The position numbers were made by a program, and so were the translations under genes. From Dunaliella salina (taxonomy: Eukaryota > Chlorophyta > Chlorophyceae > Chlamydomonadales > Dunaliellaceae), in the NCBI GenBank assembly GCA_002284615.2, contig MU069613.1, positions 36,021 to 48,159 of the forward strand: DNA of 12,139 nt, in the 5' to 3' direction. The notes beneath the pieces are model-generated. The model saw only the letters and a list, made by a program, of their open reading frames with translations, was not told where the DNA came from and searched no databases. Positions 1 to 7,195 of the stretch are shown piece by piece. Within the stretch, counting starts at the first letter, position 1. Each line of letters opens with the position of its first letter.

Positions 1-347
1 ACTAAAATTGGGAAACAGGAAAACAAGTGCATATAAATGTTCAGGCATTTTTGATGAACAACAAGGCCGATGAGCCGCTTCTTGGACGCTGTCCTCATCA
101 ACCTCTGTCCAGGTATTTGCAGTGGAAACTTGGAAAATGTACCGGAAAACTGCCTAGAAAATAAGTGCCATACCACAAGGAATGTCCGTCCCTCCATGCA
201 ACTGCTCCCTGGGTGCCTGCTTGGCTACAGCAACAGGTTTACAGGTTTACAGGATAAGCATTAGCTGCAGCAACTGTGGCACCGATCCTTGAGGTGCTTC
301 TACTTTGTGTCAACCTAGGTACATACACCTGGTTTTAAGCTGGGCAC
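1..347. other. Upstream flank of the left gene; intron or 5' sequence, unresolved
   Basis: No convincing coding region is visible. A short open stretch starts at an ATG at 70 and runs to 264, but it resembles no known protein. A possible donor (AG before GTATTT) lies at 113-114, and a pyrimidine-led GCAG acceptor lies at 391-395. Joining these two would not keep the frame that is open after 395, so the pairing is not supported. The stretch is probably intron and earlier exon sequence of the gene that continues at 348 or 396, or its 5' region. Confidence 0.3.
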
Positions 348-814
348 TTGCACTTGGTTCAGACCTGTGTGTTCTGTCCTCACAACTGTTTGCAGAAAAT
401 TGGCCTGGCTACAGCAGCCGATGTGGCAGCTCTGACGGTCGCAGCATCCCACTTTCCCTCCAAGCTCCCTCTACCTTCTCCCGTGCCCTCGATCCGCATT
501 ACCAGCAGCAGCGGCAGCAGCAGCGGGAGCAGCAGCAGCAGTTTTTGCCGCCACAGCCCTCTGCAACCACCGCTGCCACTGTCACACGAGCAGCAGCACC
601 TGAAGCAGCAGCACCACCACCACCACCACCACCAGCATCAGCAGCAGCAGCAGCAGGAGCAGCAGGAGCAACAGCAGCACCATCAGCTGCTGCCACTGTC
701 ACACCACCACCAACAGCAGCACCATCAGGAGCAACAGCAGGAGCAACAGCAGCAACACCAGCTGCAGCCACCATCACCGCTGTTACACCATCATCATCAA
801 CAGCAGCAGCAACA

Positions 815-869
<55 letters not shown>

Positions 870-1889
870 GTGTCTTCACCAGACTGCCTGCGGCTCGCGC
901 TGCTGCTGCTGCAGGCTTGTGCCAGCAATTTGCCGCTGTACTCTCTGCGAGACCTGCTCATGGTGGTGCATGGGGCCACGGCCTTGGGCTGCACCTGCAA
1001 GTTCCCACCCCATGCTGATGACCATGACTGTGGGATTGCGGGCGCTCCAGCTTTAACGCAGCATGCCCCTCACAATCCTTTGCACAACCTTGATGCTGGC
1101 AGCTACGCCAGCAGCACTAGCATTAGCAAGGCCAGCAGCGTCAGCAAACCCAACAGCACCGGCAACGCCAGCAACATCAGTAACGCCAGCAGCACCAGCA
1201 ATGCCAGCAGCACCAGCACCGGCAGCGCTGGCGGCAGTGAGGTGGTGCGGCCCCAGCTGAACAGCCAGGGCATGGAAGGGGCGCTGCGCGCAGCTGCCGC
1301 GCCAGTCATGCAGGTGGTGTGTGACCGTGTTATGCAGCTTGTAGTGGAACAGCCCCAACTGCAGCCTACATCAGCACATGCAGATGTGCAGGCCTCGCAA
1401 CACAGCCGCAGCACCTTCCCAGGTGACCAGCAAGGGAGTGCTTCATCTGTGTTTTCTTCTCTCTCCCGTGAGGACTTAGCAGATGGCAGCGAGGGGGTCA
1501 GCCCTGGTGATGCTGCTGCGCGCACAGGGGTGGCACAGGGCCTGTTTCCTCACCTGCGTTGGCGTGCTCTGAACCTGCTGGAGAGCTATGGAGGAGGGGG
1601 ATTTGTGCAGGTCGATGGGCCCTCGCGCTTTTTGCAGGCTTGGGCGTGTCTCAACAACGCTGCATATTTTTCGGCTGCGCGGAGCCGAATCAGAAGCTGC
1701 CAGCTGTGTGTAGCAATGTATAGTGCATGTGAACGCTGTTATGAACAGGGACCTGTTGACAGGCAGTGGTTGGAGCATGCCTGGGCTTTGGCCACAGTTA
1801 TGCCTATCCCTCCGGATCCTCAGTGGCTTATCGAAAACGAGAGAGTTGACTTACCGGATGTACATCAGCGTGTGGTGTCTCAAAGTTAG
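348..1889 (+). CDS. Gln/His-expanded protein with possible OPR-like helical repeats (probably the 3' terminal exon)
   Basis: The frame has 513 codons from the ATG at 348 and stops with TAG at 1887-1889. Residues 20-36 are Ala/Leu-rich and helical. Residues 52-65 are Ser/Gly, and about 82-173 are Gln/His with two HHHH-type runs and a final run of 12 Gln. Residues about 180-215 resemble a helical repeat, with a motif like LYSLRDLLMVVHGATALG. Residues 273-290 are three NAS-xxS repeats. Residues 428-497 have AWACLNNAAYF and HAWALATVMPIPPDPQWL, close in pattern to octotricopeptide (OPR) repeats, which bind organellar RNA in green algae. That family link is inference from pattern only. No RAP domain is seen. 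The real exon may start at 396 after a GCAG acceptor, so the N-terminus is uncertain. The coding frame is chosen over overlapping open frames because only it stays non-repetitive and open to 1889. Confidence 0.6.
391..395 (+). promoter_or_regulatory. Candidate 3' splice acceptor (TGCAG)
   Basis: The sequence before 395 is pyrimidine-leaning and ends in TGCAG, the typical acceptor of chlorophyte introns. The codon at 396 (Lys) is in phase 0 with the long open frame. If it is used, the frame from 348 to 395 is intronic and the protein starts in an exon left of or near the window edge. Confidence 0.35.
503..866 (+). repeat. CAG/CAA/CAC trinucleotide low-complexity tract inside the left gene
   Basis: Triplets of the form CAN dominate, read as Gln and His in the coding frame, with Glu (GAG) interruptions near 656-750. 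The 3' end is a pure run of 12 CAG at 831-866, preceded by one AAG and a near-pure CAG/CAA stretch. The triplet makeup keeps other frames open as well: Ala/Pro on the plus strand, and Ala and Cys runs on the minus strand. Those are composition artefacts unless shown otherwise. Confidence 0.95.
1164..1217 (+). repeat. Three tandem 18-nt units coding NAS-xxS hexapeptides
   Basis: Units at 1164-1181, 1182-1199 and 1200-1217 code for NASNIS, NASSTS and NASSTS. The surrounding 1095-1230 is a Ser/Asn/Thr/Ala linker coded almost only by RNC triplets. The last two units differ at one base (AAC against AAT), so the duplication is recent or homogenised. It lies between the two helical-looking parts of the protein and is probably a disordered linker. 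Confidence 0.85.
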
Positions 1890-1972
1890 GTGGTCCATTG
1901 CATTCAGACATGCTTTTTCCCCGGACACCATGTTGAATGCTTTCTTGACGTTTATGATGCTCCTTTATGCAG

Positions 1973-1977
1973 TGTAA
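1973..1977 (+). terminator. TGTAA polyadenylation signal of the left gene
   Basis: TGTAA lies 84 nt after the TAG stop at 1887-1889. TGTAA is the standard poly(A) signal of chlorophycean algae, usually 10-30 nt before cleavage. The position supports 348-1889 as the 3' end of a real plus-strand transcript with a short 3' UTR. Confidence 0.6.
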
Positions 1978-2029
1978 CCTGGAAGCTTCATTGTTAAGGA
2001 TTATTTTATTCGATCGGTCTGCACTACAC

Positions 2030-2057
2030 TTTCTGTGATACAGTTTCTGTGATACAG
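2030..2057 (+). repeat. Perfect 14-bp tandem duplication
   Basis: The unit TTTCTGTGATACAG occurs at 2030-2043 and again directly at 2044-2057, just after the 3' end of the left gene. It is a small slippage or repair duplication, and no function is apparent. Confidence 0.9.
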
Positions 2058-2382
2058 TCTCTGCAAACCCTCAGCGAGTCCGTCGACCTTTGCGACACAA
2101 GCAGACTCGCTTAGCCTCGGCGGCCCCACACAAGGAAGCATATTTTACCCGAAGATACGGCAGGGAGGAGGTTCATTTGAAGGTGTCATACTGCTCATCC
2201 TGCCCGTCATTTTTGAAGACCACAATTATCACAGAGGGGGGCAACTGAGGCCCCAAATCAGGTGTTTTTGGCATGCTCCGCGCGTTTGTTTCCCCCAGCT
2301 GGTAATATTGAAACTTGGCTTCCTCTAGTACCTATGGCTACCTCTAACACTGGAACACTTTTTTTTCCAGTTGGGAGAACTT
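2058..2382. other. Gene-free interval, no recognised content
   Basis: All frames are short. A small stem is possible near 2239-2256 (GGGGC and GCCCC arms). No homology to the LINE copies or to the ~290-bp repeat is visible here. Confidence 0.5.
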
Positions 2383-2672
2383 TGCCTTATCAGCCGCGGC
2401 GTGAACCCTTCTTTTCACCACCAAATCTCCATATCTGACCACCCGCTGCACCAAATTGGGTGATTTATATTGATTTGAGGTCCTGGTGCCAAAAGAATAT
2501 CATTGCAAAAAAATGGAGTGGAAAGACCCAGTCGTTGGTGAGATACAGTATTTCAACCATTTCCCTTTGGAAAAAATCCAGCACAAGGGGTGCCAAAAAG
2601 ACCAAATTTTGACCTCCTCCTTTCCTTTTTTTTGATGATGCAAGATGTTAGTAGTTCATATGGGTGTTATGG
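2383..2672 (+). repeat. Dispersed repeat R, copy 1
   Basis: This stretch aligns over about 290 bp with 4086-4370 at roughly three quarters identity by eye, in the same orientation. Shared blocks include TGCC-ATCAGCCGCGG at the left end, CCAAATTGGGTGATTT, AAAGACCCAGT and GGGGTGCCAAAAAG. No open frame is conserved between the copies, so it looks like a noncoding element (short retroposon, MITE-like or solo terminal repeat). No terminal inverted repeats or clear target duplication were found. Confidence 0.8.
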
Positions 2673-3265
2673 AGGGGGCTCCAGTGGTAAGCAAAATTTG
2701 CGAACGCCTCAAAATGGCAGAGCAAGCAAAGTCTGTGAACTGCAATGAAAGGTTCTTAGGCCTGGTCCTCAACCCTTTCTGCATGCAAACTCAGCCCATG
2801 TCCATGCAACCCTCAGTCAGTGTCCATGTCCTCACTCTGCCCGGTCTCCTCCTCCGTATCTGAGACGTCCCATTCCTCAACCTGCTTGCGCCCGCGCCCA
2901 CAACCACCCCTGCCCCTGCCACTACCACCGGCCTAACTCCTTGTGCCTGAGCCCCTGTCCCTAACATTCCCCCTGCCCCATGCACTTGGACAGCAAGAGG
3001 TGGCTCCAGGCGGTGTGGATTTCCATTGCCTTTGTGGGTCTCACCTCATCGGCTGCTGTGCACTTTCACTTGGTGCAACCCATGTCAAGTAGGGTCATTT
3101 GACCCTTGGATGCATGTGGTTGTATTTCTGAGCGCTAGAAAGGCCACAATGAGAACACGCACATCTTGCGAGGCCTTGAAACAAGTAATGTTTGCCGGCG
3201 CTGAAGTCTTGGGAGGGGCACTGGCAATTAATTATTACCTCGCAAGATACTCAAAGTCGGCACGG
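2673..3265. other. Gene-free interval with a C-rich pyrimidine stretch
   Basis: Positions about 2820-2980 are rich in C and T runs. The remaining frames are short and unlike any protein known to me. A palindrome GGGTCATTTGACCC lies near 3093-3106. Nothing functional is evident. Confidence 0.45.
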
Positions 3266-3750
3266 TAGGGAAGAGTCTTGTTGGTCTGCACATGTATTTA
3301 CAGCCTTTAAAGGTATGCACCATGAGGAAATGTTTAAGCAGAAGATGTTGAGTGCTCCTAAGATCCCCATGCAGGATTTCTTAGGGGATTTGAGGTAGAG
3401 GCAGCAAAAGATATGGAGGGAAGCGGATGCTATGAGTCCCTGAGGCGTGAACATGAAAGCAGTGACTTACCATCATTGGTGCGGAAGGCCTTTAAATCTC
3501 ACAGTGCGCACACCCTTTTGTATCCCAACGTATTTATTTAAAGATCTGGATGAAAGAGTCATAAGGAATGTGAGTAGGTTCAGGCTTTGCACCCACTGAA
3601 GGTTGAATTCTGTAATTGGCTGGGTGGTTCAAACAGTTGTGATGGTCGTGAGTGTGCTGAAGTCCAGGACGAGAAACACGAAATTGAATAGGCATATTCA
3701 GATCAGTCAAAGGCCGATCAGTCGAACAACCTGGCTGAAGGCCCCCCCAT
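3266..3750 (+). mobile_element. LINE copy A: 3' fragment, internally deleted
   Basis: Positions 3266-3690 align with 9016-9437 of LINE copy C, covering the region after the reverse transcriptase: MFKQKML at 3330, KAVTYHHWCG near 3456, and the DEKH of the zinc motif near 3674-3685. It carries in-frame stops and a frameshift. The second zinc-binding Cys is changed to Arg (CGT for TGT) and other breaks follow. From about 3700 the alignment jumps to about 9807-9858 in the 3' UTR of copy C, including an exact 17-bp match at 3725-3741 and 9828-9844. About 370 bp present in copy C are therefore missing. The fragment is non-functional and plus-oriented like the other copies. Confidence 0.8.
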
Positions 3751-4015
3751 TTGAATTCTGTACGCGAACGTGTGAGGGAAGGGTTCAAGATGAGCTACCG
3801 TAAGGTCTATTTTTCGAAGGATTGGCAGAGCCCACTTTTCAATTATCATTGGCTCTCAAACAACCAGGTATTGTGACTGTGAATGTACGGGTGAGATGCT
3901 TTTCCTTTTTCTGCTTAGCATTTGCCAGTTAAGGATTTGAAATTCGTCAGAGGTGGGCGTCGAAGGCCTTAAATAGGGGTACTTTTGAAATGTTCCTTGA
4001 TATGATAGCCGGGAC
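3751..4015. other. Gene-free interval after LINE copy A
   Basis: No open frame of note and no match to the other repeats was seen. It may hold more LINE 3' end or unrelated AT-rich spacer. Confidence 0.4.
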
Positions 4016-4072
4016 TGGCAAGATTCAAGCTTAGGTCCAAAATGTTCGCAACCCTGAGCTTAAATCTTGCCA
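4016..4072. repeat. 20-bp inverted repeat (hairpin) beside repeat R copy 2
   Basis: The left arm at 4016-4035 (TGGCAAGATTCAAGCTTAGG) pairs with 4053-4072 at 18 of 20 positions across a 17-nt loop. As RNA, one mismatch becomes a U:G wobble. It ends 13 bp before repeat R copy 2. No such hairpin precedes R copy 1. It could be an end of a small transposon or a transcript structure; this is not resolved. Confidence 0.75.
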
Positions 4073-4085
4073 ATCTTGGCCAACA

Positions 4086-4370
4086 TGCCTAATCAGCCGC
4101 GGTGTGAACCCTACTTTTTGACACCCAGCTGCCCACATCTGACCAGCCACTGTACCAAATTGGGTGATTTTCAATGATTTGGTGTCCTTGGACCAAAAAT
4201 TTCATCGTAAAAAAATTGAATGAAAAGACCCAGTGGTTGTCAGGTACTGAATTTCAGCCAAATCCCTTGAAGAAAATCAAGCACTAGGGGTGCCAAAAAG
4301 GTCAATTTTTGACCTTCTTCATTCCCACTTTTGAATATGCAGGACGTTAGCATATCATACAAGGGTTATT
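4086..4370 (+). repeat. Dispersed repeat R, copy 2
   Basis: This is the partner of 2383-2672, in direct orientation, with the same conserved blocks and the same left end (TGCC-AATCAGCCGCGG). It ends before the run of seven A at 4371-4377, which could be a poly(A)-like tail. R copy 1 has no such tail. Confidence 0.8.
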
Positions 4371-4489
4371 AAAAAAACATTTTGGGGGTGAAAATGGTCC
4401 CAGGGTGGAGCTGTGGACCATTTAAGGATGATCTGAGGCCAGGAGGGTGATCTGGGGTCAACCAATTTTCATCATTTTTTGGTGAAAGT

Positions 4490-4960
4490 GTTTTTTATTT
4501 ATATCATCATGGTTGGCCTGGTCAGATTTGGAAACTGTCGGCGGGAAAGACCATTTTCAGGAATTTGGGCCCGTCGCCCACCTCTGGGAAATTTGTACTT
4601 AAACTTTAAGTTAAAAACAGTGTGTAGAAGTACCCTTGAGCTGTGCATGCCCCTCTTTGTGGTCCCTCGAATTTTCTGCATTGATTAAGTTCATGTGCAT
4701 AGTGGGTGAATTGAACCATGTCACTTTTTTTATTTATATTATCATGGTTGGCCTGGTCAGATCTGGAAAGTATCGGCGGGAAAGAACATTTTCAGGAATA
4801 TGGGCCCGTCGCCCACCTCTGGGAAATTCGTACTTAAACTTTAGAAACGGTGTGTATGGCAGAGGTACCCTTGAGCTGTGCATGCCTCTTTTTGTGGTCC
4901 CTCAGATTTTCTGCATTGATTAAGTTCATGTGCATAGTGGGTGAATTGACCCATGTCACT
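4490..4960 (+). repeat. Tandem duplication of a ~235-bp unit
   Basis: Unit 1 spans about 4490-4724 and unit 2 about 4725-4960. They are offset by 235 bp and near 90% identical by eye. Each starts with a T-run followed by ATTTATAT and ends in TGAATTGA-CCATGTCAC. Unit 2 differs mainly by small indels around 4842-4865. Both units keep an open frame starting at the shared ATGGTTGGCCTGGTC, but the peptide is unlike any protein known to me and frame retention is expected at this identity. Confidence 0.92.
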
Positions 4961-5235
4961 TCAGCGGGGCAAGTCAGGAATCTTGTGGAGTTGCGGTTAG
5001 GCTTTTTTGTTGTTTGAATTTGAATCTAGAATACTTTGCATTTGATGAGGGGTTTGCATGGATGAGCTCAGTCGCTTGTTGCTGTGATCGTCTTGAGTGG
5101 GTGGAGCAGATAGACTCTGTTGAGAGCTCCAGGACCAACTTAAGGTTGTATGCTGGGTGAGTAGGTGTAAAGAGTTGCGATTTATTTGTCTGAGTTCTGG
5201 ACCGTGTTGGGGCCGGCATCAGTGTTTGTAAAAGC
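4961..5235. other. Interval before the recognisable LINE copy B; possibly more endonuclease remnant
   Basis: No clean open frame is present on the plus strand. Loose similarity to the middle of a LINE endonuclease can be imagined near 5130-5215, but no diagnostic residue is secure. The minus-strand frame at 4974-5285 looks like an antisense shadow. Confidence 0.3.
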
Positions 5236-5346
5236 GTGGTCAATAGTGGATTGGCTGAGTTTATTGCAGTTTGCAAGAGACGCAAGCCTGTTGAGAGCGA
5301 TAGTCTGCTTGTTTTTCATGGTGTGATGGTTTTTGCCATAGGTTGA
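5236..5346 (+). pseudogene. LINE copy B: endonuclease C-terminal remnant
   Basis: The frame from 5236 to the TGA at 5344-5346 reads as the end of an APE-type LINE endonuclease. The key block is PVESDSLLVFHGVMV at about 5287-5331. In functional relatives this block is a SDH motif followed by hydrophobic residues. Here the His is replaced by Ser (AGT at 5302-5304), so the catalytic motif is lost. The next part of the element is in another frame, so an indel lies between 5346 and 5385. The call rests on this motif and on position upstream of the RT. Confidence 0.5.
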
Positions 5347-5384
5347 AAGGTGTCAGTGAAGGGAAGTTGGTTTAAGCCGCTTGC

Positions 5385-6194
5385 ATGTACACTGATGCAT
5401 TGTCTTGGTCGGTTGTTGTTTTAAGGAGAAATTCCTTTATTGGGTGTCTTGCTGATAGGCAGCTTGGCTACTTCTGTCATTGTTATAGAAAGTGGCATTC
5501 ATATAGCATCTGCACATTTATTTCCTGTGATGCCAGCATGAGACTTCACTTAGTTGAATTGAAATATTGGTATGAAGTTGCTAATGAGAGATGAAACAAT
5601 TTTAAAGATATCTCCTTGGATTTGCCTCAAGTGTTTCTCAGGGTAAAGAAGTTGTTTACGTTCCTAATCTTGGACAGACTAAAGAGACATAGGCCAGATA
5701 TCCATGATATACTGAGGAAGCGAAGGAGCACCAATTAAATTCCTATCACAGCAAAAAGCTGGAGCTCCTACCTGCACCGTCATTTTGGCTCCCATACAGG
5801 CAATTGCTCCCCTCCTCTAAGCAGAGCAGCTGCAAATTTGCTAGGCATGGGTAGCTGCCCTGAAAGCATGCATCACCAGAATACCTCCCTGCACACCAGT
5901 GGACCTGTGGGCATACACCCCACTTGTCCAACAGGAAGCAATCCTCATATTCCTGGTCGGCAATCCAGACCCATGGGTAGCTGCCCTGAAAGCACGTCCA
6001 TGGGTAGCTGCCCTGAAAGCACTCACAACCGAAGACCTGGCCTATTGGACGGCATCAGCAGAGGGGTACAATCTGCTCTTAGAGTTGTGCGCGGGGTGGC
6101 ACAGCAAGTGGCTGCTCGCTGGACAGGAGGCTCAGGTGCTACAGCTCGGGGTATGGCAGTGGCCTTAGAGCGCAACAACCCGCCCCCTGATTAA
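5385..6194 (+). pseudogene. LINE copy B: linker between endonuclease and reverse transcriptase
   Basis: This is one frame with stops at 5592 (TGA), 5736 (TAA) and 6192 (TAA). Around 5643-5735 it reads as a basic stretch (LKRHRPDIHDILRKRR). At 5754-5792 it reads KSWSSYLHRHFG, a typical LINE block preceding the RT. Positions 5838-6194 stay open but carry 23-bp repeats and a second overlapping open frame, so part of this stretch may be acquired sequence. The frame is continuous with the RT at 6195. Confidence 0.55.
5846..6021 (+). repeat. Three copies of a 23-bp repeat, spaced by multiples of 9 nt
   Basis: Identical 23-bp copies containing GGGTAGCTGCCCTGAAAGCA lie at 5846-5868, 5972-5994 and 5999-6021. 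Offsets are 126 and 27 nt, so both the LINE frame (MGSCPES) and the +1 frame (WVAALKA) are preserved. The +1 frame is open from 5845 to 6168 and is Trp/Leu/Ala-rich, more protein-like than the LINE frame at this place. No function is assigned. Confidence 0.85.
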
Positions 6195-7195
6195 CAATTC
6201 CGACAAGGTGCTGAGTCTCAGTGGTTGCCTAAAGCTGATGCTTTGGATCTGCCTGATGCTGCTTCCTTGTACCCTGTTGTTTGTGAGCACATCCGTAGAT
6301 TAAATGCTAGGACATCCCCTGGTTTTGATGCTATTGCGGCTCCGTTCATTAAGTATGCTGTGAAAAGGGTCCCAGCTGTGAATGGTAGAGGCACAAATAG
6401 GATGAATGTCTTGGCTCCTTACATTGCGCGTCTGTTTGCTGCCATGACGGAGAAAGCTGAGATCCCTGCTTGCTGGAAAAGAGCCAAAATTACTCCTCTC
6501 TACAAGAAGGGCTCTGTTGTGGATCCAGGGAATTATCGCATGCTTACCGTTAGTGGCACCTTGTACAGACTGTACGCAAACGTTTTGAGGGAAGTTGTCA
6601 CAGGGTGGTGCAGAGATAAGAACAAAATTCCAGGCACGCAATATGGTTTCTACCCTGGCCGTAACACTTCGCAGCCCATTTTTATTTTGCGGCACTTGCA
6701 GAATGCTGCTCAGGTCAAGCGTCCTAATCGATCCCCATGATTGCATGCAGCATTTATTGACTTCAAGTAAGCTTACAACACAATTCCCAGGGAAGCTCTT
6801 TGGAGGCACCTTCAGTGCATTCGTATGCCTACATGCCTGTTGAATATCATTATGAACTTGTATGCTAATGATGAGTACATCTTGGTGGCTGGCAGCAAGC
6901 AAGCTTGTGTGCGCCCTCTTTTGGAGTTAAGCAAGGCTGCCCGCTTTCCCCCCTGCTGTTTTCCCTGTACATCAATGATGTGGATTGCTTGGCAGAAAAT
7001 GTGCAAGGGGCAGCTGCAGGTTGCAAGGGGCAGTTACAGGTTGCAAGCGATCTCCATGTTACACAAATGCTGTATGCAGACGATCTGTGCCTTACCAGTA
7101 ACCAGCCTGGTCAGCTCCAGTTGATGTTGGATAGATATTTAAAGGAGGCGCTGAATGGGACTGCCCTTTACAAACTGTGCACCTGTGCTTACTGA
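6195..7195 (+). pseudogene. LINE copy B: reverse transcriptase domain, broken
   Basis: An RT makes cDNA from the element's RNA at the nicked target. Recognisable blocks in order are ARTSPGFDAI near 6307, ITPLYKKGS with NYR at about 6490-6540, TQYGFYPGRNTS near 6637-6670, FIDFK then stop then AYNT at 6753-6782, GVKQGCPLSPLLF at 6923-6961 and YADD at 7073-7084. Stops interrupt at 6738 (TGA) and 6768 (TAA, where copy C has CAA), and a frameshift lies near 6907-6920. The catalytic Asp of motif A and both Asp of YADD are still present. After about 7145 the thumb and the rest of the domain are deleted compared with copy C. Confidence 0.85.

Noticed and set aside
305..1018. Plus-strand Ala/Pro-rich open frame and minus-strand Ala and Cys frames over the CAG tract
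   Set aside because: They are open because of the triplet composition; outside the tract they show no protein character, while the Gln frame continues sensibly to 1889.
2383..4370. Repeat R pair as LTRs of an LTR retrotransposon
   Set aside because: There are no TG...CA ends, no primer-binding site or polypurine tract, the two copies are strongly diverged, and the interior holds a LINE fragment rather than gag-pol.
4479..4923. Two similar ~70-95-residue plus-strand frames as paralogous small genes
   Set aside because: They are simply the same frame in the two units of the tandem duplication, with no coding signature and an antisense frame equally open.
4974..5285. Minus-strand 103-residue frame
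   Set aside because: It overlaps the start of the plus-strand LINE remnant, has no recognisable motif and looks like an antisense shadow.
6300..6902. Minus-strand 200-residue frame
   Set aside because: It is exactly antisense to the RT domain of LINE copy B and resembles nothing known.
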